From Sphingomonas mucosissima (GTDB taxonomy: Bacteria > Pseudomonadota > Alphaproteobacteria > Sphingomonadales > Sphingomonadaceae), in assembly GCF_002197665.1 (NCBI RefSeq), contig NZ_NBBJ01000004.1, forward strand, positions 1 through 64,000: DNA of 64,000 nt. The letters are read 5' to 3'. The notes under the pieces are model-generated. The model was not told the origin of the DNA and did no database searches. It saw only the letters and a program-made list of their open reading frames with translations. Below, piece by piece: positions 54,818-64,000 of this stretch. The number at the start of each line of letters is the position of its first letter. The stretch's first letter is position 1. Position numbers and translations under genes: made by a program.

Positions 54818-56335
54818 TCAGCGCGCCGGTGCGCCGACGTTCGGCAAGCTCGCCTCCTCGGCGGAAGGCATTTTGCCGAACAGCGCGCGATCCGCCGGGC
54901 CGAACGCCCATCGCCACAGGATGAAGAGGTAGACGCCCGCAATCGCCGGAATGCCCACGACGATCTCCACCCATTCCAGCCGCGCGGGAAGCGAGGTGAA
55001 GGCTGCCCCGACAATGATCGCGGCGAGCGTCGCCCATACCAGCGGCCAGCGCAGCGGCGACACGGGCGCGGACAGGATGCGCCCGAGCAGCCAAGCCTTG
55101 ATCACGGATGTCAGCGCCAGGCTCACCATCAGCGCGATCGCCGGCCCCGCCGCCTGATAGGTCGCCGGCCAGCCAAGGGCGCGCATCCAGAAGATGAGCG
55201 CAAAGCTCAGCCCGATCTGAAACGCCAGCATGACAGCGGAAATCAGCAGGTTGCGATGCCGCGCGGTGTACACCAGCGCGGTTTCGCAAACCGCGCCGGG
55301 CGAGGCGAGCACCTCGGCGGTGAGCAGGAACGCCAGCGCCGCGGTGCCGGCCACGAATTGCGGCCCCACGATCCCCATCACCGCTTCGCCCGGGATGGAG
55401 CCCATCAGCGTCAGGCAGCCCTGCGCCGCAATGATCCAGAACGCCACCTGCCGCACTTGCCGCGCGATTGCCGGCAGGTCGTTTGCGGCCAGGCTTTGCG
55501 TGATAACGGGGCCAAGGATCGGATCGAACGAGGTCTTCAGCTTCTGCGGCAGGCTCGCGACCTGCTGCGCCATGTAATAGATGCCGACGATCTTGGGCTC
55601 GAACATCACGCCCAGGATGAAGCGGTCGACATTGCGCGACCCCCATTCGAAGGCATCCGCCCCGGCGAGCGGCACATTGTCGCGGACCATGACGATCAGC
55701 TCGGCGAAGCGCGGCGTCCATCCCCGCGGCAGGCCATAGCTGCGCACCAGCGGCACGATAGATGCGATCAGCGCCGCCGTCATCGACGCGACATAGCTCA
55801 GCACCAGCCCGTCTTTGACCGTGAAGAAGGAGAAGACCCACGCCGCGATCGAGATCGTCCACGGCTCCACCACCGCGCGCGCTGTCACTGCCGCCTTCAC
55901 GTTCAGGCGATAGGCGAGCGCCGCCAGGCTGACATCCGACCAGGCGATCGCCAGCACGATCAGCCCCAGCCATCGGTCAAGCCCGACGATCGGCGTATTG
56001 GGGTACATGATCTCCGGCACGGTCCACAGCACCGCGCTGGCGACGAGCGACATGACGGCGGCCACGACCAGCCCGTCCGCCACCACATGAACATGCGGCC
56101 GATCCGTCCGGCTCAGCGCCTGCGCCAGCCCGCGCTTCAGCCCCAGCGTCGCCACCAGCGCGGCCAGCTCGACCACCACCACCGCAATGGCGAAGCGCCC
56201 GACGAGGTCCGGCCCGTACAGCCGCCCGGCGATGAACAGAAACGGGATGCGCGCCGCCAGCCGCAGGATAAAGCCTGCGACATTAGTGCGTCCGCCCTTG
56301 GCCAGCTGCGCAATGTCCTGCGTGGTTTCAGCCAC
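54818..56335 (-). CDS. polysaccharide flippase / lipopolysaccharide biosynthesis protein (Wzx/MATE-like)
   Basis: A 505-residue protein with about 12-14 membrane segments. N-terminal: TNVAGFILRLAARIPFLFIA, then ALVATLGLKRGLAQALSR. Central: DNVPLAGADAFEWGSRNVDR followed by FILGVMFEPKIVGIYYMAQQ, typical of polysaccharide-export flippases. C-terminal: AIIVGAAFTSLPARLEWVEI and a last helix. No other cell-surface polysaccharide genes are adjacent, so its substrate is unknown. Confidence 0.85.
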   Translation of the reverse strand: MAETTQDIAQLAKGGRTNVAGFILRLAARIPFLFIAGRLYGPDLVGRFAIAVVVVELAALVATLGLKRGLAQALSRTDRPHVHVVADGLVVAAVMSLVASAVLWTVPEIMYPNTPIVGLDRWLGLIVLAIAWSDVSLAALAYRLNVKAAVTARAVVEPWTISIAAWVFSFFTVKDGLVLSYVASMTAALIASIVPLVRSYGLPRGWTPRFAELIVMVRDNVPLAGADAFEWGSRNVDRFILGVMFEPKIVGIYYMAQQVASLPQKLKTSFDPILGPVITQSLAANDLPAIARQVRQVAFWIIAAQGCLTLMGSIPGEAVMGIVGPQFVAGTAALAFLLTAEVLASPGAVCETALVYTARHRNLLISAVMLAFQIGLSFALIFWMRALGWPATYQAAGPAIALMVSLALTSVIKAWLLGRILSAPVSPLRWPLVWATLAAIIVGAAFTSLPARLEWVEIVVGIPAIAGVYLFILWRWAFGPADRALFGKMPSAEEASLPNVGAPAR

Positions 56336-56356
56336 GCAGTGTCACCACGCCACGAC

Positions 56357-56450
56357 CGCCATGCCGGCCTCGTGCCGGCATCCAGCACGCCGCAAACCCC
56401 TCAGTCGTTGAACGCGGCACCCTGGATGCCGGGGCAAGCCCGGCATGACG
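56357..56450. repeat. dispersed palindromic repeat, copy between flippase and polA
   Basis: Left arm CGCCATGCCGGCCTCGTGCC; right arm GGCAAGCCCGGCATGACG. Confidence 0.8.
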
Positions 56451-56530
56451 GCGAAGTGCGTCCAGACCGCGCGACGCAAAACAAACCGTCGCCCACGGGT
56501 GACGCACCAAATAGGTCAAACAACCACCCA

Positions 56531-59299
56531 CTAGTGCGCCGCCCCCCAGCTCGCACCGACGCCGATCTCTACCGCGAGCGGCACGTCGAGCTTCACCGCC
56601 GGTTCCGCCGCCGTCGCCATCACCCGCTCGATCACCGGCTTTGCCGCCTCGACCTCACCTTCGGGCACCTCGAACACCAGTTCGTCGTGCACCTGCAGCA
56701 GCATGCGCGTGCCGGTCAGCCCGGCCTCGGCCAGCGCCGGCTCCATACGCACCATCGCACGCTTGATGATATCGGCCGATGTCCCCTGAATCGGCGCATT
56801 GATCGCCGCGCGCTCGGCACCCTGCCGCTCGTGCTGCACCTTGCTCTTGATGCGCGAGAAATGCGTCTTGCGGCCGAACAGCGTCTCGGTGAACCCCTGC
56901 TCGCGCACCGCCTGCAGCGTCTCGGCGATATAGCGGTTGATGCCCGGGAAGCGCTCGAAATAGCGGTCGATCATCGCCTGCGCCTCATCCGCACTCACAT
57001 CGAGGCGCCCGGCGAGCCCCCAGCGGCTGATGCCGTAGAGGATCGCGAAGTTGATCGTCTTGGCCCGCCCGCGTGTATCGCGATCGACCGTCCCGAACAG
57101 CTCCTGCGCGGTCAGCGAGTGAATGTCATCGCCGCGCGCAAACGCTTCCTTCAGCGCCGGCACGTCGGCCATGTGCGCCGCCAGCCGAAGCTCGATCTGC
57201 GAATAGTCCGCCGCCAGGATCACATTGCCCGGCTCGGCCACGAACGCATCGCGGATTTGCCGCCCCGTCTCGGTGCGGATCGGAATGTTCTGCAGGTTCG
57301 GGTCGGTCGAGGACAGGCGCCCGGTCTGCGCGCCGGTCAGCGAATAGCTGGTGTGGACGCGGCCCGTCGCCGGATTGATCTGCTCCTGCAGCGCATCGGT
57401 ATAGGTCGATTTCAGCTTGGACAGCTGGCGCCAGTCGAGCACGCGCGCAGCGATCTCCTTGCCCGGCGAATCCTTGTCGGCGGCGATCCGCTCCAGTTCG
57501 TTCACGTCGGTCGAATAGACGCCGCTCTTGCCCTTGCGCCCGCCCTTGATCCCCATCTTCTCGAAGAGGACATCGCCCAGCTGCTTGGGGCTGCCGATGG
57601 TGAAGGGCTGGCCGGCGATGCCGTGGATCACCCCTTCCAGCTCGGCCATCTGCGTCGCGAACTCGGTGGAAAGCCCCGCCAGCCGCTCGCGATCGACCTT
57701 GATCCCGTGCCGCTCCATCCGCGCGATGACGGACACGAGCGGCCGGTCGACCATCTCATACACCCGCGTCGCCCGCTCGATCGGCAGCCGCGCGCGAAAG
57801 CGCCGCCACAGCCTGAGCGTCACGTCGGCATCCTCGGCGGCGTAGCGCGTCGCGGCCTTCAGATCGACTTCGTGGAAGCCGATCGCCTTCTTCCCCGTGC
57901 CGGTCACGTCCTTGTAGGCGATGCAGCTGTGCGACAGATGCGTCGCCGCAAGCTCATCCATGCCATGCCCGTGCAGCCCGGCATCAAGGTCGAAGCTCAT
58001 CACGATCGTGTCGTCATAGGGCGCAAGCATGAGCCCCAGCCGCCCCAGCACGACCATGTCATATTTCAGATTGTGCCCGATCTTCAGGACCGACGCATCC
58101 TCCAGCAGCGGCTTGAGCTTCGCCAGGGCCACATCGCGATCGAGCTGCGCCGGCTTTTCCGCAAACATGTCGCTGCCACCATGCCCGAGCGGCACGTAGC
58201 AGGCGCGATTGGGCGCGAGCGCCAGCGACACGCCGACCAGCTCGGCGAGCATCGGATCCTTGGCGGTCGTCTCGGTATCGATCGCCACCCACCCCTGGTG
58301 TCGCGCCGCCGCGATCCACGCGTCGAGCGCCGCTTCGTCGACCACGGTTTCATAGCCGTCGTGGTTGCACGGCGGATCTTCCTCCTGCGGCACGCCCGCG
58401 GGCTCGGGCGGCGTGGGATCAACCCCGGCATTCTGCTCCGCCGCCAGCTTCGTCAGCAGCGATTTGAAGCCATGATGCTCGAGGAATGCGCGCAGCGGCG
58501 CTTCCGGAATGCCGTCCAGCGCCATTTCCTCCAGCGGATGCGGCAGCGGCACGTCGCAGGCGAGCTCGACCAGCTTGCGGCTTAATCGCGCCTGTTCAGC
58601 AAACTCGATCAGATTGTCGCGCAGCTTGCCCTTCTTCATGTCGGGCGCGGCGGCCAGCACGCCCTCCACGCTGCCATGCTCCAGGACCAGCTTGGCCGCC
58701 GTCTTGGGGCCGACACCCGGCACGCCCGGCACATTGTCGACGCTGTCGCCCATCAGCGCCAGCACCTCGCCCAATTTGTCCGGCCCCACGCCGAACTTCT
58801 CGACCACCTCGGGCGGGCCGAAGCGCTTGTCCTTCATCGTGTCGAGCATGTCGATGCCCGGCTCGGTCAACAGCTGCATCAGATCCTTGTCGGAGCTGAC
58901 GATCGTCACTTGCCAGCCCTGCGCCAGCGCCGCCTTGCTGTATGACGCGATCAGATCGTCCGCTTCCCAGCCCTGCTCCTCGATGCACGGCAGCGAAAAG
59001 GCGCGCGTCGCATCGCGGATCATCGGGAACTGCGGCTTCAGATCCTCCGGCGCGGGCGGGCGATGCGCCTTGTACTGATCGTACAATTCGTTCCGAAACG
59101 TGCTCTCGGACTTGTCGAGGATCACCGCGAGGTGGCTCGGCCCGTCCGCCTTGTGGAGGTCGTTGGCCAGCTTCCACAACATGGTGGTGTAGCCATAAAC
59201 GGCACCGGCCGGCTCGCCGTGCTTGTTCGTGAGCTTCGGCAGCACGTGATACGCGCGGAAGATGAAGCTCGAGCCATCGACGAGGTAAAGATGCGGCAT
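56531..59299 (-). CDS. polA: DNA polymerase I
   Basis: A 922-residue polymerase. The 5'-3' exonuclease domain is about 1-300 (MPHLYLVDGSSFIFRAYHVL; QGWEADDLIASYSKAALAQG). The 3'-5' exonuclease part has GWVAIDTETTAKDPMLAELV and LKIGHNLKYDMVVLGRLG; its DET/HNLKYD residues are intact, so proofreading is likely active. The polymerase domain has ILAADYSQIELRLAAHMADV (motif A), RGRAKTINFAILYGISRWGL (motif B) and LLQVHDELVFEVPEGE (motif C). It acts in Okazaki fragment maturation and repair. The start at 59299 is the usual MPHLYLVDG. Confidence 0.96.
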   Translation of the reverse strand: MPHLYLVDGSSFIFRAYHVLPKLTNKHGEPAGAVYGYTTMLWKLANDLHKADGPSHLAVILDKSESTFRNELYDQYKAHRPPAPEDLKPQFPMIRDATRAFSLPCIEEQGWEADDLIASYSKAALAQGWQVTIVSSDKDLMQLLTEPGIDMLDTMKDKRFGPPEVVEKFGVGPDKLGEVLALMGDSVDNVPGVPGVGPKTAAKLVLEHGSVEGVLAAAPDMKKGKLRDNLIEFAEQARLSRKLVELACDVPLPHPLEEMALDGIPEAPLRAFLEHHGFKSLLTKLAAEQNAGVDPTPPEPAGVPQEEDPPCNHDGYETVVDEAALDAWIAAARHQGWVAIDTETTAKDPMLAELVGVSLALAPNRACYVPLGHGGSDMFAEKPAQLDRDVALAKLKPLLEDASVLKIGHNLKYDMVVLGRLGLMLAPYDDTIVMSFDLDAGLHGHGMDELAATHLSHSCIAYKDVTGTGKKAIGFHEVDLKAATRYAAEDADVTLRLWRRFRARLPIERATRVYEMVDRPLVSVIARMERHGIKVDRERLAGLSTEFATQMAELEGVIHGIAGQPFTIGSPKQLGDVLFEKMGIKGGRKGKSGVYSTDVNELERIAADKDSPGKEIAARVLDWRQLSKLKSTYTDALQEQINPATGRVHTSYSLTGAQTGRLSSTDPNLQNIPIRTETGRQIRDAFVAEPGNVILAADYSQIELRLAAHMADVPALKEAFARGDDIHSLTAQELFGTVDRDTRGRAKTINFAILYGISRWGLAGRLDVSADEAQAMIDRYFERFPGINRYIAETLQAVREQGFTETLFGRKTHFSRIKSKVQHERQGAERAAINAPIQGTSADIIKRAMVRMEPALAEAGLTGTRMLLQVHDELVFEVPEGEVEAAKPVIERVMATAAEPAVKLDVPLAVEIGVGASWGAAH

Positions 59300-59391
59300 G
59301 ATGGGCCGCTTAGCGGATCGGCGCGCCCGGAACAAACCGTGCGCGGCCCTCCACCGTTAAAGACTGATCGCGCGCCGTCAAAGACGCGTAA

Positions 59392-60204
59392 TCAGAGCTT
59401 CCCGAACCGCTGTTCGAAGCCCTTGATGTCGCCGGCAGCGAGCAGCTTCGCCTGTTCCAGCCACCGATCGCGTCCCATGCGTCCGGTGAACGGCCCGAGC
59501 CGTGCGTCCAGGTCCTCCGCCCCGCGCTGATCGAGCGCCGCAAGCTGACCCACGTTGGTGATGCCCAGCTCGGCCAGCATGGCAGCCACTTTCGGGCCCA
59601 GCCCCTTGATCTGCGTGACCGATCGCTCGCCCGGCGGCGGCCCGGCAACAGCGTCCGGGGCCGGCGGCGCCGGCTCGGCAGGCGGCGCCTCTTCCGCTGG
59701 AACATCGTTTGCGCTTGCCGTTGTCGGCTCCGCCTCGGTTGCCAGTGACGCCTGCTGCGGCGCAGCTGCCGCGATCGGCTCGTCCGCGAGCGGCGCGGGC
59801 TCGGCAGCGCTGGGCTCCACCGGCGCCACGTCCGGCATTTCGACGAGCGGCGGGGGTGGCGGCGCGACCGGGACCGGCGCTGGCGTCACCGTTGCTGGCG
59901 CGACGCGCGTCTCCGGCTGCCGCTCCGGTTGCACCTGGGGCTGCGGCTCAGGCTGCGGCTCAGGCTGGGGTCGGGGCTGCGGCGGCACCGAGGCAAGCGG
60001 GGCCGCGCTCGGCTTCTTCTCCGACAGCGGCGGTTTGGCCGCCGGGCGCTGCGCCATCCGCGCCTGCTCGGCGAGGTCCGCTTCCCTGCGCGCCTGCCGT
60101 TTGCGAGCGCCGACCATGATGGCGACGATCGTCAGCACCGCGACGATCGCGATGATCACCAGCACGATGCTGGTCATGGTATTGTCCACCGTGGTGGGCT
60201 GCAT
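59392..60204 (-). CDS. membrane-anchored proline-rich protein with C-terminal helix-hairpin-helix domain
   Basis: A 270-residue protein. One N-terminal TM helix (SIVLVIIAIVAVLTIVAIMV) is followed by a basic segment (GARKRQARREADLAEQARMA), then a long Pro/Ala/Glu-rich disordered region (about 45-200, with PQPEPQPEPQ repeats). The C-terminal part is QIKGLGPKVAAMLAELGITN and VGQLAALDQRGAEDLDARLG, a helix-hairpin-helix of the DUF4332/ribosomal-protein-like kind. The HhH could bind DNA or protein near the membrane. ATG 60204 follows GGAGTG. Downstream neighbour is polA; function unknown. Confidence 0.75.
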   Translation of the reverse strand: MQPTTVDNTMTSIVLVIIAIVAVLTIVAIMVGARKRQARREADLAEQARMAQRPAAKPPLSEKKPSAAPLASVPPQPRPQPEPQPEPQPQVQPERQPETRVAPATVTPAPVPVAPPPPPLVEMPDVAPVEPSAAEPAPLADEPIAAAAPQQASLATEAEPTTASANDVPAEEAPPAEPAPPAPDAVAGPPPGERSVTQIKGLGPKVAAMLAELGITNVGQLAALDQRGAEDLDARLGPFTGRMGRDRWLEQAKLLAAGDIKGFEQRFGKL

Positions 60205-60387
60205 GGAACACTCCGCTACGCCTGGCGCCAAGCCTTAGGCGCGGTGCATGGTTCCCGCAACGGGCCTGCAACAATGCGAATTGTTATGCCGCGCGCGGCC
60301 GCGGGCGCCCGAGCCGTGGCGTGCGCCGTGCCTATGCGCCCGGCTCAGGGCCGGGATGAAACGGTAAACCGATCCATTCTGCTCACC

Positions 60388-60483
60388 CGTCATGCCGGCC
60401 TTGTGCCGGCATCCAGGGTCCCGCGTAATGAAGGCTGGCTGGATGTGCGGAGGGCTGGATGCCGGCACAAGGCCGGCATGACG
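60388..60483. repeat. dispersed palindromic repeat, copy near purD
   Basis: Arms CGTCATGCCGGCCTTGTGCC and GGCACAAGGCCGGCATGACG are perfect reverse complements, with CATCCAG/CTGGATG inside. It lies 14 bp past the purD stop. Confidence 0.85.
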
Positions 60484-60496
60484 TTGGAAGGCAACG

Positions 60497-61762
60497 TCAG
60501 CCGATCGCCCGCCAGCCGATGTCGCGCCGGCAGAACCCGGTCGGAAAATCGATCGCATCCACCGCGGCATAGGCGCGGCGTTGCGCCGCCGCGACGTCGC
60601 CGCCCGTCGCCGTCACCGCCAGCACGCGCCCACCCGCCGCGACGAGCGCGTCGCCCGCCATGCGCGTGCCCGCCTGAAACACCAATGCGCCGCCGGCTTC
60701 CGCCGCGTCGATCCCTCCGATTGCCCCGCCGACCTGCGGCGTGCCGGGATAGCCCTGCGCCGCCATCACCACCGTCAGCGCCACATTGTCCGAAAACGCC
60801 GGCGCGGGCAGGTCCGCCAGCCGGCCTTCCGCCACCGCCAGCAGCGTCTCGAGCAGATCGCCGTCGAACCGCGCCATCAGCACCTGGCATTCGGGATCGC
60901 CGAAACGGACGTTGTATTCGATCAGCTTGGGGCCATCCGCGGTCAGCATCAGCCCAGCGTACAGCACGCCGACATAGGGCGTGCCCGCCGCCGTCAGCGC
61001 ATCGATCGTCGGGCGCACGATCTCGCCCAGCGCCCGCTCCTCCAGTTCCGGGGTCAGCACGGCAGCGGGCGAATAGGCGCCCATCCCGCCGGTATTCGGC
61101 CCGGTGTCACCATCGCCGACGCGCTTGTGGTCCTGCGCGCTGCCAAAGCTGGCGGTGCTGGTGCCATCGGACAGGACGAAAAGGCTCGCCTCCTCGCCTT
61201 CCAGGAACTCCTCGATCACCGCTTCCGCCGGGCCACCGTTGAACAGCGCCGCCACGGCATCCTCCGCCTCGGCGCGCGTCATCGCCACGACGACGCCCTT
61301 GCCCGCCGCCAGGCCGTCCGCCTTGATCACGCAGCGAAGCTGATCGCCCTCGGCAAAATCTTCGAGGCACGCCAGCGCGCCATCCTTCGACGTGACGCGA
61401 AAATACCGTGCCGTCGGGATGCCGACCCGCGCGCAAAGATCCTTGGTGAAACCCTTCGAGCCTTCCAGCTTCGCCGCCTCGCGCCCCGGCCCGAATACCG
61501 GTACGCCAATCGTGCGGATATTGTCCGCCAGCCCCTCGACCAGCGGCTGCTCTGGCCCCACCACGACCAGCCCGATCTGCTGGCGCCGGATAAAATCGAT
61601 GACCGCCCGGTGATCCGACACGTTCAGGTCAGCAACCGTCGCATGCGCCGCGATGCCGGGGTTGCCGGGCGCGGCATAGAGCGTATTGATGCGTGGAGAT
61701 TGCGCGAGTTTCCAAGCCAGAGCGTGCTCGCGCCCGCCCGATCCGATCAGCAGGACGTTCAT
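60497..61762 (-). CDS. purD: phosphoribosylamine--glycine ligase
   Basis: A 421-residue ATP-grasp enzyme, second step of purine synthesis. N-terminal [23 protein letters not shown]-grasp blocks [60 protein letters not shown], and [20 protein letters not shown], then [20 protein letters not shown]. The ATG lies inside CATG shared with the divergent xseA start, and AAGGGG lies nine bases upstream. Length and motifs normal. Confidence 0.96.
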   Translation of the reverse strand: MNVLLIGSGGREHALAWKLAQSPRINTLYAAPGNPGIAAHATVADLNVSDHRAVIDFIRRQQIGLVVVGPEQPLVEGLADNIRTIGVPVFGPGREAAKLEGSKGFTKDLCARVGIPTARYFRVTSKDGALACLEDFAEGDQLRCVIKADGLAAGKGVVVAMTRAEAEDAVAALFNGGPAEAVIEEFLEGEEASLFVLSDGTSTASFGSAQDHKRVGDGDTGPNTGGMGAYSPAAVLTPELEERALGEIVRPTIDALTAAGTPYVGVLYAGLMLTADGPKLIEYNVRFGDPECQVLMARFDGDLLETLLAVAEGRLADLPAPAFSDNVALTVVMAAQGYPGTPQVGGAIGGIDAAEAGGALVFQAGTRMAGDALVAAGGRVLAVTATGGDVAAAQRRAYAAVDAIDFPTGFCRRDIGWRAIG

Positions 61763-63164
61763 GCCCGACCCCTTTTTTGACGTTTCCGCGCGGCTGGTAG
61801 CGGACCCGACCCCAGGGGACAACGCCGCCGCCATGTCGGTGGGCGAGCTTTCGTCCCGGCTCAAGCGCGTGGTGGAAGGCGAGTTCAGCCACGTCCGGCT
61901 GCGCGGCGAGATCAGCGGCTACAAGCGCGTTGCATCGGGCCATTGCTATCTGTGCCTGAAGGATGACGCCGCGGTGATCGACGGCGTGATCTGGAAGGGA
62001 CAGGCCGCTGGCCTCGCCTTCCGCCCCGAAGACGGCATCGAAGTGATCGCCACTGGCCGCCTCACCACTTATCCCGGCCGCTCCAAATATCAGATCATTA
62101 TCGATCGAATGGAGCTTGCCGGCGCCGGCGCGCTGATGGCGTTGCTCGAACGCAACAAGGCGCGCTTCGATGCCGAAGGCCTGTTCGCCAAGTCCAAGGC
62201 GCGTGCCCCGCTCCCGTTCCTGCCGCGCCGCATCGGCGTGGTGACCTCGCCCACTGGCGCGGTGATCCGCGACATCATTCACCGGCTGGAGGATCGCTGC
62301 CCCTCCCATCTCCTCGTCTGGCCGGTGAAGGTGCAGGGCGACGGCGCGGCGAATGAAGTCGCCGCCGCCATCCGCGGCTTTGATTCGCTCCCGGAGGACC
62401 TTCGCCCCGATCTCGTCATCGTCGCGCGCGGCGGTGGCTCGATCGAGGATTTGTGGGCCTTCAACGAGGAAGCGGTGGTACGCGCGGTCGCGGCCTGCAC
62501 CATCCCGATCATCTCGGCGGTGGGCCATGAAACCGATACGACGCTCTGCGATCACGCCGCCGACCTGCGCGCGCCCACGCCGACGGCGGCGGCGGAACTG
62601 GCCGTGCCCGTGCTCGCCGATCTGCGCCTGACGATCGCCGCGCACGGCCAGCGCACCGAACGCTGCGCGCGCCGCTATGTCGAGCGCGGTCGCGAGCGGC
62701 TCGACGCGATGGCGCGCCTGCTCCCCGCCCGCGATCGCCTGCTCGGCCCCCAGCGCCAGCGCGTGGACGATCTCGGCGCCCGGCTCGATCGCGGTCTTGA
62801 GCGCCGCGTGGTGCGCGCCCGCGGCGAGCTCGACCGGACCGGCGCAGTCCTTCGCCCGGCGCTGCTCGACCGCCGGCTGGAAGGCGCGCGTCAGCGGCTT
62901 GCCGACCTTGGCCGCCTGCTCGCCTCGGTCGATCCCGACGCCCCGCTCGCGCGCGGCTATGCCCGCATCACCGACCGCACCGGCGCGACGCTCACCAGCG
63001 CCGCCGCAGCCAAGGCGACCGGCGCGCTGACGCTTCGGTTCGCCGATGGGGTAGTGGACGCAGCGGTTGAGGGCAGCGCCGAGCGCTCCTATCCCGCAGC
63101 GAAGCTCGAAAAAGCGCCGAAGCCGGCAAAACCCGCAAAGCCCGACCAGCCAACGCTGCTCTAG
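61761..63164 (+). CDS. xseA: exodeoxyribonuclease VII large subunit
   Basis: A 467-residue nuclease subunit. N-terminal OB domain: [20 protein letters not shown] and [20 protein letters not shown]. Catalytic core: [40 protein letters not shown] and [40 protein letters not shown], then the coiled-coil C-terminal part and a Lys/Pro tail. ExoVII degrades single-stranded DNA from both ends. The ATG at 61761 shares two bases with the divergent purD start. xseB is not in the window. Confidence 0.95.
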   Translation: MPDPFFDVSARLVADPTPGDNAAAMSVGELSSRLKRVVEGEFSHVRLRGEISGYKRVASGHCYLCLKDDAAVIDGVIWKGQAAGLAFRPEDGIEVIATGRLTTYPGRSKYQIIIDRMELAGAGALMALLERNKARFDAEGLFAKSKARAPLPFLPRRIGVVTSPTGAVIRDIIHRLEDRCPSHLLVWPVKVQGDGAANEVAAAIRGFDSLPEDLRPDLVIVARGGGSIEDLWAFNEEAVVRAVAACTIPIISAVGHETDTTLCDHAADLRAPTPTAAAELAVPVLADLRLTIAAHGQRTERCARRYVERGRERLDAMARLLPARDRLLGPQRQRVDDLGARLDRGLERRVVRARGELDRTGAVLRPALLDRRLEGARQRLADLGRLLASVDPDAPLARGYARITDRTGATLTSAAAAKATGALTLRFADGVVDAAVEGSAERSYPAAKLEKAPKPAKPAKPDQPTLL

Positions 63165-63176
63165 AAAGGTTCGAGA

Positions 63177-63377
63177 ATGTTGATGTCCAAAACCGATCGC
63201 GCCGCGCGCATTCACTACATGGCCAATGGCTTTCGCGTCCTGACGCCCGGCGACCATGTGGTCTGCGGCGTCAGCGGCGCACGGATCGCGATCGAGGATC
63301 TGCGCTATTGGGATGTCGCCTCGCAGCGCGCCTTCGCCAGCGCATCGCTGGCAGCGGAGGCGATGGCGCCGCAATGA
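63177..63377 (+). CDS. DUF2093 domain-containing protein
   Basis: A 66-residue protein: MLMSKTDRAARIHYMANGFR, then VLTPGDHVVCGVSGARIAIE and DLRYWDVASQRAFASASLAA. This is the standard DUF2093 sequence, and such genes typically sit next to xseA in alphaproteobacteria. Function unknown. The AAAGGT upstream sets the start. Its stop overlaps the start of the next gene (ATGA), making xseA-DUF2093-M23 an operon. Confidence 0.88.
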   Translation: MLMSKTDRAARIHYMANGFRVLTPGDHVVCGVSGARIAIEDLRYWDVASQRAFASASLAAEAMAPQ

Positions 63378-64000
63378 AGCGCGCCGCGCCGGCCGCGCTG
63401 GTCCTGCTGCTCGCCGGGTGTGTTTCAGCGCCGCAAGACGCGCCCGCGCCGCGCGCTGCTCCGCGCGCCCCGCCCACCGTCACCGCGCCTGCTCCCACGC
63501 CTCCGCCGCCCGCGCCGCTGCCGCCTCCGCGCTTTGAGGTGAGCGGCACCGCCAGCCAAGGCGGCCTGATGCTCGGCACGGCGCCAGAGGGCACGGTGGA
63601 ATTGCTAAAGGACGGAACCCCGGTTGCCCTCGCCGCCGATCGCCGCTTCGTGATCGCGTTCGATCGCGACGCCGGCCCCGCGTCCGTGCTGACGGCGCGA
63701 CTGAGCGACGGCCGCACCGCGACTCACCAGATCTCCGTCGCCCCGCGCGCCTGGCGGATCGAGCGGCTCGACCGTGTCGCCAAGGTGCCGGTGCCCAGCG
63801 CCGACTTCCAGCGTCGCCGTCCGGCCGAGCTGGTGCAGATCGAGGCCGCACGCGGCCGGAACCAGGCCGCGGAAGGCTGGCGTCAGCGTATTATATGGCC
63901 AGTCACAGGCCGCGTTTCCGGCCTGTTCGGCGCCCAGCGCATCTATCGCGGTGAGCCCGGCTCCTACCATTCCGGCGTCGATGTCGCGCGCCCCACCGGC
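63374..64000 (+). CDS. M23 family metallopeptidase lipoprotein, 3' end off window
   Basis: The first 209 residues are present; the gene runs off the window. Lipobox LLLLAGC (Cys16 in MKRAAPAALVLLLAGCVSAP), Pro-rich linker, an Ig-like beta domain (EVSGTASQGGLMLGTAPEGT), then the LytM-type peptidase beginning WPVTGRVSGLFGAQRIYRGE with GSYHSGVDVARPTG, the first zinc ligands (H-x-G-x-D). It is an envelope-anchored peptidoglycan hydrolase or regulator. Coupled by ATGA to the DUF2093 gene. Confidence 0.88.
   Translation, partial: MKRAAPAALVLLLAGCVSAPQDAPAPRAAPRAPPTVTAPAPTPPPPAPLPPPRFEVSGTASQGGLMLGTAPEGTVELLKDGTPVALAADRRFVIAFDRDAGPASVLTARLSDGRTATHQISVAPRAWRIERLDRVAKVPVPSADFQRRRPAELVQIEAARGRNQAAEGWRQRIIWPVTGRVSGLFGAQRIYRGEPGSYHSGVDVARPTG

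Noticed and set aside
54449..58585. 1378-residue plus-strand frame across the thioesterase, flippase and polA
   Set aside because: Composed of Arg/His/Pro-rich sequence antisense to three clear genes.

Overview
The window looks like a sphingomonad alphaproteobacterial chromosome (Sphingomonas or a close relative). The backbone is about 65-68% GC. It carries a small gene-transfer-agent (GTA) type structural cluster, a DUF4118/HisKA_2 histidine kinase, a CAAX-like M48 protease with an M28 peptidase, a DUF2093 gene, and dispersed CGTCATGCCGG...CCGGCATGACG palindromes of the kind common in sphingomonads. The assignment rests on gene content read by eye; no database search was run.

Layout. (1) 1-7967, minus strand: a GTA-like head and tail cluster. 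In transcription order it runs small-terminase-like gene, large terminase, portal, small membrane protein, prohead protease, HK97 capsid, head-tail connector, tail terminator, tail tube, GTA gp10, tail chaperone and tape measure. The tape measure is cut by the window edge, so later tail genes lie outside. Most junctions overlap by ATGA or GTGA. (2) 8229-42739: ordinary chromosome with metabolism (ferredoxin-reductase-like flavoprotein, LpdA, acyl-CoA dehydrogenase, enoyl-CoA hydratase, Zn alcohol dehydrogenase, threonine-aldolase-like enzyme, NadB), stress and envelope functions (ClpB, peroxiredoxin, an outer-membrane protein, lipoproteins), signalling (histidine kinase, GGDEF protein) and a set of peptidases (S41, M1, M28, M48, M24). 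(3) 42828-54233: an intact tRNA-Thr(GGT) gene followed by an 11.3-kb integrative element. It is bounded by 48-bp direct repeats of the tRNA 3' part, with a tyrosine integrase next to the right repeat. (4) 54245-64000: chromosome again, with a thioesterase, a flippase, PolA, an HhH-tailed membrane protein, PurD, XseA, a DUF2093 protein and a truncated M23 lipoprotein.

The element in part 3 is the most interesting region. Its right part is mobility and replication-like: integrase, excisionase-like protein and a DUF3987/YfjI-like ATPase. Its left part is lower in GC and looks like defence cargo. A single large polypeptide joins a nuclease-like N-terminus, an N6-adenine DNA methyltransferase and a type I S-like specificity domain. 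An unknown membrane-anchored protein follows. A convergent two-gene operon encodes a DUF262 (DGKQR) protein with a HEPN-like protein carrying an Rx4-6H motif. I infer that this pair is a split relative of GmrSD/SspE-type systems in which the HNH nuclease is replaced by a HEPN RNase. Copies of the 11-mer GGGGTAGCACC lie just inside both ends and again inside the element, and are candidate integrase arm sites.

Limits: functions come from recognisable motifs and gene order. Starts were chosen from Shine-Dalgarno spacing and overlaps, and uncertain ones are flagged.
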